Positions 1 through 8,946 are shown, counted from the first letter of the stretch. The stretch: 64,000 bases of DNA from Paucimonas sp. (GCA_031253995.1 JAIRVG010000061.1:82887-146886), one strand, 5' to 3'. Numbers and translations: made by a program. Notes: generated by a model not told the origin, from the letters alone.

Positions 1-478
1 ACGGCTCGTCCATCAGCAACACCCGTGGATCGGCGGCCAGCGCCCGGGCCAGGCCGACGCGCTGTTTCTGGCCGCCGGAAAGCTGCCAGACACGCCGGTC
101 GGCGAAGTCGGCAAGATCCACCAGCGCCAGCATTTCCCGCGCTTTCTTCTCACGCTGGGCACGGGGCACGCCGGCCAGTTCGAGGCCGAAGGCGACGTTG
201 GCCAGCACGTCCTGCCACGGCAGCAGGGCATCGTCCTGGAACACCACGCCGCGCTCGGCGCCCGGCCCTTGCACCGGCACCCCGTCGAGGGTGATGCGTC
301 CGGCGCTGGGGCTGACGAAGCCGGCGATCAGGTTGAGCAGCGAGGTCTTGCCGCTGCCGGAAGGGCCGAGGGCCACCAGCAGTTGCTGCGGTCCCAGGCT
401 CAGTGAGATGTCGGCGAGTACCGGTGCGGCGGCGCCGGGGTACTGTGCGCTGATGCGCTCCAGCTGTAGCAGGGCCAT
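1..478 (-). CDS. tauB: Taurine ABC transporter ATP-binding protein TauB (3' end outside window)
   Basis: ATPase that powers taurine/sulfonate import at the inner membrane. The visible N-terminal ~159 residues begin MALLQLERISAQYPG and carry Walker A (GPSGSGKTS), the signature LSGGQKQR and the start of Walker B (VLLMDEP), after which the window ends. The start ATG at 478 lies 14 bp after the tauA stop, so the two are one operon; tauC and tauD would be expected off the left edge. Family assignment rests on the ABC motifs plus the TauA partner; an SsuB-like role is the main alternative. Confidence 0.88.
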   Translation of the reverse strand, partial: MALLQLERISAQYPGAAAPVLADISLSLGPQQLLVALGPSGSGKTSLLNLIAGFVSPSAGRITLDGVPVQGPGAERGVVFQDDALLPWQDVLANVAFGLELAGVPRAQREKKAREMLALVDLADFADRRVWQLSGGQKQRVGLARALAADPRVLLMDEP

Positions 479-492
479 GACGACTCCGGGAC

Positions 493-1470
493 TCAGTTGG
501 TGATGAACTTGGAGCTGACGTACGGCGAGTAGTCCGGCAGGACCGCCTCGACCTTGCCCTGCTCCTTGAGGAATTTCGCAGTCTCGGTGATCGCCTGGGT
601 GGTCGGCGCGCCAAGGGCGGCGACCTGGTCGGCGGCCAGCGGGAACACGTTGCCTTGCAGCAGGCCAGGGATGTCGCTGGTCTTGGCACCGGACAGCTTG
701 GCCAGCTTGTCGACGTTGGCCTTGTCCGCCAGCCAGGCTTGCGGGTCCTTGCGGTAGTCGGCGTAGGCATCGAGGGTCACCTTGGCGAAGGCCTTGACCA
801 CTTCCGGGTGCTTGGCGGCGAAGTCCTTGCGCACGATCCAGGCGTCGAAGGTCGGCGCGCCTTTCTGCGCCAGCTCGCCGGAGGTGATCAGCACCTTGCC
901 GTTTTCCTTGGCCACGCCCAGGGCCGGGTCCCAGACGTAGGTGGCGTCGATGTCGCCGCGCTTCCAGGCGGCGGTGATGGCCGGTGGCGCGAGGTTGAGG
1001 ATCTGCACCTTGGACGGGTCGATGTTCCACTGCTTCAGCGCGGCCAGCAGGCTGTAGTGGCCGGTGGAAACGAACGGCACGGCGACTTTCTTGCCCACCA
1101 GGTCCTGGGGCGAGTTGATGCCGGCGCCGTCACGGGCGACCAGGGCTTCGGCGGCGCCGATCTGGGTGGCGATGAGGAAGGTTTCCACCGGCAGCTTGCG
1201 GGTTGCGGCGGCGGCCAGCGGGCTGGAGCCGAGGTAGCCGATCTGCACGTCGCCGGAGGCCACGGCGGTGATCACGTCGGCGCCGTTTTCGAATTTGCGC
1301 CAGTCGATGCTGGCCTTGCTGGCCTGCTCGTAGCGGCCATCGACCTGGGCCACCTTGGCCGGGTCGACGGTGGTCTGGTAGGCGACGGTGAGGTCGGCGG
1401 CCTGCACGAACATGGCAGCACCGGCCAGGGTCAGGGCAGAAAACAGGCGCAACGGGGCGAAGAAGGTCAT
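493..1470 (-). CDS. tauA: Taurine ABC transporter periplasmic binding protein TauA
   Basis: Periplasmic receptor that delivers taurine to the TauBC importer for use as a sulfur source. The 325-aa product starts with a Sec signal peptide (MTFFAPLRLFSALTLAGAAM, cleavage after VQA) and then reads as a TauA/SsuA-type protein: TVAYQTTVDPAKVAQ near the mature N-terminus, GYLGSSPLAAAATRKLPVE, and DATYVWDPALGVAKENGKVL. The length matches the family. It is the first visible gene of the tau operon, read leftward, diverging from the SfnB genes across a 258-bp AT-rich intergenic region. Confidence 0.92.
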   Translation of the reverse strand: MTFFAPLRLFSALTLAGAAMFVQAADLTVAYQTTVDPAKVAQVDGRYEQASKASIDWRKFENGADVITAVASGDVQIGYLGSSPLAAAATRKLPVETFLIATQIGAAEALVARDGAGINSPQDLVGKKVAVPFVSTGHYSLLAALKQWNIDPSKVQILNLAPPAITAAWKRGDIDATYVWDPALGVAKENGKVLITSGELAQKGAPTFDAWIVRKDFAAKHPEVVKAFAKVTLDAYADYRKDPQAWLADKANVDKLAKLSGAKTSDIPGLLQGNVFPLAADQVAALGAPTTQAITETAKFLKEQGKVEAVLPDYSPYVSSKFITN

Positions 1471-1728
1471 GAGTGACTCCTGGCAGGCGGGTTCGGTGGT
1501 GAATGGTTGAAAGACTAATTGATCTAAGAAATAAAAAATAAATAACTTTTTAGAATTAGCTTAGGAGACAAACATCCGCAGCGCTTGTTGATTTTGTGTT
1601 GCCACAGCAACAACTGACTTTCTATCCATATCCCCAATAGTTATTTCAAATATTTTTTATGCGCATTTACGGTATATGAACCGGACCACCGGACCCCATT
1701 GCAACGTCTTCCCTTGATGAGGTCAGGT
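1471..1728. promoter_or_regulatory. Divergent AT-rich promoter region, tauA / sfnB-like operon
   Basis: The 258-bp gap between two divergent sulfur-scavenging operons is markedly AT-rich from about 1510 to 1680 against a GC-rich background. Six-base arms CTAATT (near 1515) and AATTAG (near 1554) are inverted about A/T tracts. This is the kind of DNA expected for sulfate-starvation (CysB-type) control, but I cannot place -35/-10 boxes with certainty. Confidence 0.45.
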
Positions 1729-2970
1729 ATGTCCAATCTCGCCACCACCACCGTCCACAGCGATCTGGACACCGCGCCGCTGCTGCTCCCGGCCACCGTG
1801 CTGCAGAGCGACGCCGAGGCCATCGCGGCCGCCCATGAGCTGGCCGCCAGCGCCCGCCTCCAGGCGGCAAAGCGCGACCAGCAACGCAAGCTGCCCTGGG
1901 CCGAAGTCGAGCAGTTCACCCGCAGCGGCCTCGGCAGCATCAGCATTCCCCGCGAATACGGCGGTCCCGAGGTGTCCTTCGTCACCATCGCCGAAGTCTT
2001 CCGCATCATCAGCGCCGCCGACCCGGCGCTGGGCCAGATTCCGCAGAACCAGTTCGGCCTCCTGCAACTGCTGCGCGGCGCCGCCAGCGAGCGGCAGAAA
2101 CAGCTGCTGTTCAAGTCCGTGCTGGACGGCTGGCGCATCGGCAACGCAGGCCCCGAACGCGGCACGAAAAACACCCTGGAACTGAAGGCGCGCATCGTCC
2201 GTGACGGCGACGGGCACATCATCAGCGGCCAGAAGTTCTATTCCACCGGCGCCCTGTTCGCCCACTGGGTCGCGGCCAAGGCGCTGAACGAAGACGGCCG
2301 CCTGGTGCTGGCCTTCATCCGTCGCGGCAGCCCGGGGCTGCGCATCGTCGACGACTGGTCCGGCTTCGGCCAGCGCACCACCGCCAGCGGCACCGTGCTG
2401 CTCAACGAAGTGCCGGTGGACGCCGAGCTGGTTGTGGAAAACTGGCGCATCGGCGAAACCCCCAACATTCAGGGCTCGGTGTCGCAACTGATCCAGGCCG
2501 CCATCGATGCCGGCATCGCCGAGAACGCCATCGAAGATGCCATCGCCTTTGTCCGCGAACGCGCCCGTCCATGGGTCGATGCCGGCGTCGACAAGGCAGG
2601 CGACGACCCTTACGTGATCGCCGATATCGGCCGCCTGAAGCTCGAACTGCACGCGGCCCAGGCCCTGCTGGCCAAGGCCGGCAAGGTCCTAGACGAGGTC
2701 AACGCCGCGCCGGTGGACGCCGCCTCCGCCGCCCGCGCCTCCATCGCCGTGGCCGAGGCCAAGGTGCTGACCACGGAAATCTCCCTGCTCGCCAGCGAGA
2801 AGCTGCTGGAGCTGTCCGGCAGCCGCGCCACCCTTGCCGAATTCAACCTCGACCGCCACTGGCGCAACGCCCGGGTGCACACCCTGCACGACCCGGTGCG
2901 CTGGAAGTATCACGCAGTCGGCGCCTACCACCTCAACGGCACCCTGCCCGCCCGGCATTCCTGGATTTGA
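1729..2970 (+). CDS. SfnB-family sulfur acquisition oxidoreductase (copy 1)
   Basis: Acyl-CoA-dehydrogenase-fold flavoprotein of the SfnB group, linked in pseudomonads to growth on sulfones/sulfonates under sulfur limitation; its exact reaction is not settled. The 413-aa product from the ATG at 1729 (MSNLATTTVHSDLD) shows an N-terminal helical region with SISIPREYGGPEVSF, GQIPQNQFGLLQLL, a central NAGPERGTK/GQKFYSTGALF beta domain and a C-terminal tail LDRHWRNARVHTLHDPV. An in-frame codon 30 bp upstream is less likely. First gene of a rightward operon; the next gene is a paralogue 22 bp on. Confidence 0.85.
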   Translation: MSNLATTTVHSDLDTAPLLLPATVLQSDAEAIAAAHELAASARLQAAKRDQQRKLPWAEVEQFTRSGLGSISIPREYGGPEVSFVTIAEVFRIISAADPALGQIPQNQFGLLQLLRGAASERQKQLLFKSVLDGWRIGNAGPERGTKNTLELKARIVRDGDGHIISGQKFYSTGALFAHWVAAKALNEDGRLVLAFIRRGSPGLRIVDDWSGFGQRTTASGTVLLNEVPVDAELVVENWRIGETPNIQGSVSQLIQAAIDAGIAENAIEDAIAFVRERARPWVDAGVDKAGDDPYVIADIGRLKLELHAAQALLAKAGKVLDEVNAAPVDAASAARASIAVAEAKVLTTEISLLASEKLLELSGSRATLAEFNLDRHWRNARVHTLHDPVRWKYHAVGAYHLNGTLPARHSWI

Positions 2971-2992
2971 CCAGACCACTGGAGCCCGTTTC

Positions 2993-4198
2993 ATGAGCCA
3001 TGTTTCCCTCCCGCACTACGACGTGCCGGTGATCGTCGACGACGCCCAGGCCCTGGCCATCGCCGAGCAGATTGCCGCCCGACTGCAGCAGGACAGCATC
3101 CTGCGCGACCGCGAACGGCGCCTGCCCCATGCCGAGCTGGAGCTGTTCTCGCGCTCCGGCCTGTGGGGCATCAGCGTGCCGAAAGCCTACGGTGGCGCCG
3201 GCGTGTCCAATGTCACCCTGGCCAGGGTGATCGCCCGGATTGCCCGGGCCGACAGCTCCCTGGGCCAGATCCCGCAGAACCATTTCTACGCCCTGGAAGT
3301 ACTCCGGGTGAACGGCAACGAGGCGCAGAAACAGCGTCTGTACGCCGAAGTCCTGGCCGGCGTGCGCTTCGGCAATGCCCTGGCCGAACTGGGCACGAAA
3401 ACCGCCAACGAACGCACCACCGCCCTGACCCGCGACGGCGATCACTGGCGCATCAACGGCCGCAAGTTCTACGCCACCGGCGCGATCTATGCCCAGCGCA
3501 TCCCCACCTCGGTGGTGGATGAACAGGGCGTGCAGCAACTGGCCTACGTCCCCGCCGACAGCAGCGGCCTCAAGGTGATCGACGACTGGAGCGGCTTCGG
3601 CCAGCGCACCACCGGCAGCGGCTCGGTGCTGTTCGACAACGTGCGGGTCGAAGCCGGGGATGTGGTGCCATTCCAGAGCGCCTTCGAGCGCCCGACTCCG
3701 GTCGGCCCGCTGGCGCAGATCCTCCACGCCGCCATCGATACCGGCATCGCCCGCGCCGCCTACGAGGATGCCCTGCACTTCGTGCGCACCCGCACCCGGC
3801 CATGGATCGACGCCACCAGCGACAAGGCCAGCGAAGACCCGCTGACCCTGAAGTCCTTCGGCCACCTGGCGATCCGTCTGCATGCCAGCGAAGCCCTGCT
3901 TGAGCGCGCCGGCGAATTCCTCGACCGCGCCCAGGCCGAGCCGAACGCCGAGACGATCGCCGCCGCGTCCATCGCCGTGGCCGAGGCCCGCGCCATCAGC
4001 ACGGAGATTTCCCTGGCCGCCGGCAGCACCCTGTTCGAGCTGGCCGGCAGCCAGGCGACGCTGGCCGAACACGGCCTCGACCGTCACTGGCGCAACGCCC
4101 GCACCCACACCCTGCACGACCCGGTGCGCTGGAAGTACCACGCCATCGGCAACTACTACCTCAACGAGCAGAACCCACCGTTGCGGGGGACCATCTGA
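2993..4198 (+). CDS. SfnB-family sulfur acquisition oxidoreductase (copy 2)
   Basis: Paralogue of the preceding gene. The 401-aa product (MSHVSLPHYDVPVIVDD) shares block after block with copy 1: WGISVPKAYGGAGVSNVT, SSLGQIPQNHFYALEVLR, GRKFYATGAIYAQ, VIDDWSGFGQRTT and LDRHWRNARTHTLHDPVRW. Two tandem copies suggest either a heteromeric flavoprotein or two substrate ranges. The ATG at 2993 is preferred to the in-frame upstream extension because it sits just after the stop of copy 1. Its stop overlaps the start of the monooxygenase (TGATG), so the proteins are probably made together. Confidence 0.85.
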   Translation: MSHVSLPHYDVPVIVDDAQALAIAEQIAARLQQDSILRDRERRLPHAELELFSRSGLWGISVPKAYGGAGVSNVTLARVIARIARADSSLGQIPQNHFYALEVLRVNGNEAQKQRLYAEVLAGVRFGNALAELGTKTANERTTALTRDGDHWRINGRKFYATGAIYAQRIPTSVVDEQGVQQLAYVPADSSGLKVIDDWSGFGQRTTGSGSVLFDNVRVEAGDVVPFQSAFERPTPVGPLAQILHAAIDTGIARAAYEDALHFVRTRTRPWIDATSDKASEDPLTLKSFGHLAIRLHASEALLERAGEFLDRAQAEPNAETIAAASIAVAEARAISTEISLAAGSTLFELAGSQATLAEHGLDRHWRNARTHTLHDPVRWKYHAIGNYYLNEQNPPLRGTI

Positions 4199-5595
4199 TG
4201 GTGAAGAAAAAGATCCTGCTCAACGCCTTCAACATGAACTGCGTGGGGCATATCAACCATGGCCTGTGGACCCATCCGCGGGACACGTCGAGCCAGTACA
4301 AGACCATCGAGTACTGGACCGAACTGGCCAGGCTGCTGGAGCGCGGGCTGTTCGACGGACTGTTCCTGGCCGATATCGTCGGCGTCTACGACGTCTACCA
4401 GCAGTCGGTGGACGTGCCGCTGAAGGAGTCGATCCAGCTGCCGGTGAACGACCCGTTGCTGCTGGTCTCGGCCATGGCCGCCGTGACGAAAAACCTCGGT
4501 TTCGGCCTTACCGCCAACCTCACCTACGAGCCGCCGTACCTGTTCGCCCGACGCCTTTCCACCCTCGATCACCTGAGCCGCGGCCGGGTCGGCTGGAACA
4601 TCGTCACCGGCTACCTGGACAGCGCCGCCAAGGCCATGGGCCTGGACCAACAGCCCGAGCACGACCGCCGCTACGACCAGGCCGACGAGTACCTGGAAGT
4701 GCTCTACAAGTTGTGGGAAGGCAGTTGGGAAAACGACGCGGTGATCGAGGACCGCCAGCAGCGCATCTACGCGCGGCCGGAGAAGGTGCACAAGGTTCGT
4801 CACCAGGGCGAGTTCTACAAGGTCGAGGGCTATCACCTCTGTGAGCCGTCGCCGCAGCGCACGCCGGTGCTGTTCCAGGCCGGCGCCTCGGAGCGCGGCC
4901 TGGGCTTTGCCGGGCAGCATGCCGAGTGCGTGTTCATCAGCGGCCAGACCAAGGCCGCGACCCGCGCCCAGGTGGACAAGGTACGCGCCGCCGCCGTGGC
5001 CGCCGGCCGTGATCCCGAGGCGATCAAGGTGTTCATGGGCATCACGGTGATCGTCGCCGCCACCGAAGAACAGGCCCGGGCCAAGCATGCCGAGTACCTG
5101 CGCCATGCCAGCGCCGAGGCCGGCGTCGCGCATTTCTCCAGCTCCACCGGCATCGACTTTTCCGCCTACGCGCTCGACGAACCGATCCAGTACGTGAAGA
5201 GCAACGCCATCCAGTCGGCCACCAAGCACCTGCAGAACAACGACTGGACCCGCCGTCGCCTGCTCGACCAGCACGCCCTCGGCGGGCGCTACATCACCCT
5301 CGTCGGCTCACCCGAACAGATCGCAGACGAACTGGAAAGCTGGATCGCCGAGACCGGCCTGGACGGCTTCAACCTGGCCCGTACCGTCACCCCGGAAAGC
5401 TACGAAGACTTCATCGACCTGGTGATCCCCGAGCTGCAAGCACGCGGCTCGTACAAGACCGCCTACGACCCGGGCAGCCTGCGGCAGAAACTCTTCCCCG
5501 CCGGCACCGCCCACCTGCCCGTCGACCATCCCGGCGCCGGCTACCGCCACACCACCCAGACCGTCACCACGACCGGAGCGCTCCAGCATGCTTAA
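4198..5595 (+). CDS. LLM-class FMNH2-dependent monooxygenase (NtaA/SnaA/DszA type)
   Basis: Luciferase-like two-component monooxygenase that would use reduced FMN and O2 to oxidise an organosulfur compound and release sulfur in a usable form. The 465-aa length and landmarks fit the NtaA/SnaA/DszA branch: NAFNMNCVGHINHGLW at the N-terminus, LFDGLFLADIVGVYDVYQ, TKNLGFGLTANLTYEPPYLFARRLS, LSRGRVGWNIVTGYLDSAAKAMG, and RTPVLFQAGASERG. No flavin reductase is encoded beside it, so FMNH2 would come from elsewhere. The substrate is unknown; DMS, sulfone or dibenzothiophene-like chemistry is possible from the family. The 3' end overlaps the next gene by 8 bp. Confidence 0.85.
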   Translation: MVKKKILLNAFNMNCVGHINHGLWTHPRDTSSQYKTIEYWTELARLLERGLFDGLFLADIVGVYDVYQQSVDVPLKESIQLPVNDPLLLVSAMAAVTKNLGFGLTANLTYEPPYLFARRLSTLDHLSRGRVGWNIVTGYLDSAAKAMGLDQQPEHDRRYDQADEYLEVLYKLWEGSWENDAVIEDRQQRIYARPEKVHKVRHQGEFYKVEGYHLCEPSPQRTPVLFQAGASERGLGFAGQHAECVFISGQTKAATRAQVDKVRAAAVAAGRDPEAIKVFMGITVIVAATEEQARAKHAEYLRHASAEAGVAHFSSSTGIDFSAYALDEPIQYVKSNAIQSATKHLQNNDWTRRRLLDQHALGGRYITLVGSPEQIADELESWIAETGLDGFNLARTVTPESYEDFIDLVIPELQARGSYKTAYDPGSLRQKLFPAGTAHLPVDHPGAGYRHTTQTVTTTGALQHA

Positions 5596-6391
5596 GACCC
5601 TTATCGGCCGCCCCGTCGCGGCACTGGCCCTGTCCCTCGGCCTGATCGGCGCCAGCCACGCCGCCGAGGCCCTGAAAGTCGGCACCACCGCGGCCTTCGC
5701 CGTGCCCCTGGAGGCTGCGGTTTCCGAAGCGAAGAAGCAGGGCCTGGACGTCGAGCTGATCGAGTTCAGCGACTGGATCGCACCCAACGTCAGCCTCAAT
5801 GCCGGCGATATCGACGTGAACTACTTCCAGCACATTCCTTTCCTGGAAAACGCCAAGGCCGCCGGCGGCTTCGACCTGGTGCCCTATGCGCCGGGGATCA
5901 TCAACAACGTCGGGCTGTATTCGAAGAAGTACAAATCCTTCGACGAACTGCCCAAGGGCGCCACCGTGGCCATCGCCAACGACCCGATCAACAGCGGTCG
6001 CGGCCTGCAGCTGCTGGCCAAGGCGGGGCTGATCACCCTCAAGCCGGGGGTCGGTTACAAGGCCACCGAGGAAGACATCGTCGCCAACCCGAAAGGGATC
6101 AAGATCCTCCAGGTCGAGGCCGTGCAACTGGTGCGCGCCTACGATGACGCCGACCTGGTGCAGGGTTATCCGCACTACATTCGCCTGGCCAAGACCTTCG
6201 ATGCCGAGTCGGCGCTGCTGTTCGATGGCATCGACCACAAGGAATACGTGATCCAGTTCGTAATCAAGCCGAAGAGCAAGGACGATCCGCGCCTGGCGAA
6301 GTTCATCGATATCTACCAGCACTCGCCGGTGGTTCGCGCGGCGCTGGACAAGGCTCACGGCAAGCTCTACCAGCCGGGCTGGGAGAGCTGA
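5588..6391 (+). CDS. MetQ/NlpA-family substrate-binding protein
   Basis: Periplasmic receptor of a MetNIQ-type (methionine uptake family) ABC importer. The 267-aa product has a signal peptide (LALSLGLIGASHAAEAL) and the family signatures VNYFQHIPFLENAK, NVGLYSKKYKSFDELPKGATVAIANDP and NSGRGLQLLAKAGLI. Unlike classical MetQ there is no lipobox cysteine near the cleavage site, so it is probably soluble. It overlaps the monooxygenase gene by 8 bp, implying that the transported ligand is an organosulfur compound or its product rather than simply methionine. Confidence 0.85.
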   Translation: MLKTLIGRPVAALALSLGLIGASHAAEALKVGTTAAFAVPLEAAVSEAKKQGLDVELIEFSDWIAPNVSLNAGDIDVNYFQHIPFLENAKAAGGFDLVPYAPGIINNVGLYSKKYKSFDELPKGATVAIANDPINSGRGLQLLAKAGLITLKPGVGYKATEEDIVANPKGIKILQVEAVQLVRAYDDADLVQGYPHYIRLAKTFDAESALLFDGIDHKEYVIQFVIKPKSKDDPRLAKFIDIYQHSPVVRAALDKAHGKLYQPGWES

Positions 6392-6392
6392 G

Positions 6393-7508
6393 ATGGCTAC
6401 CGCCAACGCTCGCGTGGCACTGGATACGCCGCCGCTCGAAGCCGTTCGCCGGGCGTTGCATCCCGAGCTGAACAGCGCCCATATCCGCTTCGTCGGTCTG
6501 CACAAGACCTACCCTGGGCAGGACGCCCCGGCCCTGGCCGACATCGACCTGAACATCCAGCACGGCGAGATCTTCGGCATCATCGGTCGTAGCGGTGCTG
6601 GCAAGTCGTCGCTGATCCGCACCATCAACCGCCTGGAGCAACCCAGCGGCGGGCGGGTGCTGATCGACCAGGTGGATATCGCCGCCTACGACGAAGACAA
6701 GCTGGTGGCGCTGCGCCGGCGCATCGGCATGATCTTCCAGCACTTCAACCTGATGTCGGCCAAGACGGTGTGGCAGAACGTCGAGCTGCCGCTGAAGGTG
6801 GCCGGGGTGCCGAAGGCCGAGCGGCGGCGCAAGGTGGAGGCGCTGCTGGAGTTGGTGGGATTGCAGGAGAAGCACCATGTCTACCCGGCGCAGTTGTCCG
6901 GCGGGCAGAAGCAGCGCGTGGGCATTGCCCGGGCGCTGGTGCATGACCCGGCGATCCTGCTGTGCGACGAGGCCACCTCGGCGCTGGATCCGGAGACCAC
7001 CGAATCGATCCTCGGCCTGCTGCGGGATATCAACCGGCGGCTGGGGCTGACCATCGTGCTGATCACCCACGAGATGGCGGTGATCCGCGATATCTGCCAC
7101 CGCGTGGTGGTGCTGGAGCGCGGGCGCATCGTCGAGCAGGGCGAGGTGTGGCGGGTGTTCGGCGATCCGCGGCATGAGGTGAGCAGGACGCTGCTGGCGC
7201 CATTGCAGCCAGCGTTGCCGGCGTCCTTGCTGGAACGCCTGCTGCCGGACGCGCCGGATGCGCGGGCGGCCTTGGTGCTGCGGCTGCGGATCAGCGGGCA
7301 GGACCGCGAGGCGCCGGACCTGGCGGCGTTGTTCGCGGCGCTGGGTGGGCGGGTGAGCCTGTTGCAGGGCGGGATCGAACCGATCCAGGACCGGGCCCTT
7401 GGGCAGTTGGTCATTTCCGTGTCCGGCTCGCCGCACGCGCGCGAGGAAATCATTCAGCGCGCCCGCAACTGGGCGGCACAGGTGGAGGTGCTGGGCCATG
7501 TGGTTTGA
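6393..7508 (+). CDS. MetN-like ABC transporter ATP-binding protein with C-terminal NIL domain
   Basis: ATPase of the MetNIQ-type importer. Walker A is GRSGAGKSS, the signature is LSGGQKQRVGIARAL, Walker B is ILLCDEATSALDPETT, and the switch His lies in ITHEMAVIRD. Residues ~280-371 (ALVLRLRISGQDREAPDLA onward) form a NIL/ACT-like domain, which in MetN senses cytoplasmic ligand and shuts transport down. The first ~30 residues before HIRFVGLHKTYPG are an unusual extension. One base separates it from the upstream stop, and it overlaps the permease by 11 bp. Confidence 0.88.
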   Translation: MATANARVALDTPPLEAVRRALHPELNSAHIRFVGLHKTYPGQDAPALADIDLNIQHGEIFGIIGRSGAGKSSLIRTINRLEQPSGGRVLIDQVDIAAYDEDKLVALRRRIGMIFQHFNLMSAKTVWQNVELPLKVAGVPKAERRRKVEALLELVGLQEKHHVYPAQLSGGQKQRVGIARALVHDPAILLCDEATSALDPETTESILGLLRDINRRLGLTIVLITHEMAVIRDICHRVVVLERGRIVEQGEVWRVFGDPRHEVSRTLLAPLQPALPASLLERLLPDAPDARAALVLRLRISGQDREAPDLAALFAALGGRVSLLQGGIEPIQDRALGQLVISVSGSPHAREEIIQRARNWAAQVEVLGHVV

Positions 7509-8142
7509 TCGTTTGTTGCAGGGGGTGATCGATACCCTGCTGATGGTTGGCGTGTCGTCGCTGATCGCCTTGCTGGCGGGGATTCCGCTGGCGGTGATCC
7601 TGGTTACCAGCGGCAAGGGCGGGATCTTCGAGGCGCCCAACGTGAACCGGGTGCTGGGGGCGTTCGTCAATCTGTTCAGGTCGATTCCGTTCCTGATCCT
7701 GATGGTGGCCTTGATTCCGTTCACCCGGTTGATCGTGGGGACCACCTATGGGGTGTGGGCGGCGGTGGTGCCGCTGACCATTGCAGCGACACCGTTTTTT
7801 GCGCGGATTGCCGAGGTGAGTTTGCGCGAGGTGGATCATGGCTTGATCGAAGCGGCGCAGGCGATGGGGTGCCGGCGTTGGCATATCGTCTGGCATGTGC
7901 TGTTGCCGGAGGCGCTGCCGGGGATTGTCGGCGGGTTCACCATTACCCTGGTGACCATGATCAACTCGTCGGCGATGGCCGGGGCCATTGGTGCGGGGGG
8001 GTTGGGGGATATTGCGTATCGGTATGGGTATCAGCGGTTCGATAGTCAGATCATGCTGACGGTGATCGTGATGCTGGTGGCGTTGGTGGCGGTGATCCAG
8101 GTGAGTGGGGATCGGTTGGCGAGGCGGTTGAACAAGCGATGA
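7498..8142 (+). CDS. MetI-like ABC transporter permease
   Basis: Inner-membrane channel subunit of the same importer. The 214-aa product from the ATG at 7498 (MWFDRLLQGVIDTLLMVG) has about five hydrophobic segments, the MetI-like NLFRSIPFLILMVALIPFTR stretch and an EAA loop (LIEAAQAMGCRRWHIVWHVLLPEALPG), and ends in DRLARRLNKR. The open frame extends upstream into metN, but ATG 7498 gives the correct family length and the usual 11-bp overlap. Last gene of the sulfur-scavenging operon; a REP element follows 14 bp after its stop. Confidence 0.9.
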   Translation: MWFDRLLQGVIDTLLMVGVSSLIALLAGIPLAVILVTSGKGGIFEAPNVNRVLGAFVNLFRSIPFLILMVALIPFTRLIVGTTYGVWAAVVPLTIAATPFFARIAEVSLREVDHGLIEAAQAMGCRRWHIVWHVLLPEALPGIVGGFTITLVTMINSSAMAGAIGAGGLGDIAYRYGYQRFDSQIMLTVIVMLVALVAVIQVSGDRLARRLNKR

Positions 8143-8155
8143 GTCAGGGAGATTC

Positions 8156-8220
8156 GGGACTCAGGTTTTATGGCCGCTTTGCGGCCAATCGCGGATTAAT
8201 CCGCTCCCACGCCGATCGCG
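8156..8220 (+). repeat. REP element, RAYT-proximal family, copy 1
   Basis: Begins GGGACTCAGGTTTTA, continues with a GCCGC/GCGGC hairpin and contains GCGGATTAATCCGCTCC. The same unit occurs inverted at 8805-8856 and direct at 8882-8946, bracketing the RAYT gene. Confidence 0.8.
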
Positions 8221-8221
8221 G

Positions 8222-8677
8222 TTACAGCCAAATTGCGTCCCAGTGGGGGTAGTCTCCTACCTTGCTGACAAGCCCGGCTCTCAGGGGATTGGCGATGATG
8301 TAGCGGGCCACGGCACGCAAATCCTCTTCTCGGCGCAAAGCGCGGTCGTGAAATCCGGATTGCCATAAACGCCCGCGAAAACCACGGGTTTTATTGATTT
8401 CCAAGGCACTACGGGCTTTGACCCGGCGCATCAGGACATCGAGCGCGATCTCGTTCAATTGCACCAGCCAGTGAACATGGTCGGGCATCACGACCCAGGC
8501 CAGCGACTCAACTGCACCTTCTGTTTGTGCCGCACGGAGCTGCTGAACAACCAGACGGGCCAGTTTCAAATCATCGAACAGCGGTTTGCGTTCACTGACA
8601 ACACAGGTCAGAAGATACATGCGTCCACGTTCGGAATAGCGGCCTGTGCGAAGGCGCTCGGAGGCGGGATAGGGCAT
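8222..8677 (-). CDS. REP-associated tyrosine transposase (RAYT, IS200/IS605-like)
   Basis: Domesticated Y1-type single-strand transposase that acts on REP hairpins. The 151-aa protein has the family layout: N-terminal RLRTGRYSERGRMYLLT, the HUH motif as HVHW in VVMPDHVHWLVQL, and a C-terminal FHDRALRREEDLRAVARYI followed by IIANPLRAGLV. The catalytic Tyr candidate is in RAVARYII. Start ATG at 8677. REP copies of one family lie immediately beyond both ends (8156, 8805, 8882), the classical REPtron layout, which supports an active or recently active element. Confidence 0.9.
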   Translation of the reverse strand: MPYPASERLRTGRYSERGRMYLLTCVVSERKPLFDDLKLARLVVQQLRAAQTEGAVESLAWVVMPDHVHWLVQLNEIALDVLMRRVKARSALEINKTRGFRGRLWQSGFHDRALRREEDLRAVARYIIANPLRAGLVSKVGDYPHWDAIWL

Positions 8678-8804
8678 GAGGTGAGTCCTTGAAAAGGAGA
8701 GTTTTCAAGGTAGTTCGGTGAACAACGCTGCGCCGGACACACATGGTTCCGGATATGTACTCACCCTCATGGAACAACACATAACTCATTGATCTAGCAG
8801 GGAC

Positions 8805-8856
8805 GGCGTGGGAGCGGATTCATCCGCGATTGGGCGCGAAGCGGCCATAAAACCTG
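8805..8856 (-). repeat. REP element, RAYT-proximal family, copy 2 (inverted)
   Basis: Reverse complement of the unit at 8156-8220: reads CAGGTTTTATGGCCGCTT on the minus strand, then GCGGATGAATCCGCTCC. With copy 3 it forms a head-on REP pair (BIME-like). Confidence 0.8.
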
Positions 8857-8881
8857 TATCTACGGTGTGTCAGGAAAGCTC

Positions 8882-8946
8882 GGGACTCAGGTTTTACGAC
8901 GGCTGCGCCGCCGATCGCGGATGAATCCGCTCCCACGCCGACCGCG
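8882..8946 (+). repeat. REP element, RAYT-proximal family, copy 3
   Basis: Same orientation as copy 1 and same flanking GGGACTCAGGTTTTA; its first hairpin is altered (GGCTGCGCCGCC) while GCGGATGAATCCGCTCC is kept. Confidence 0.8.
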
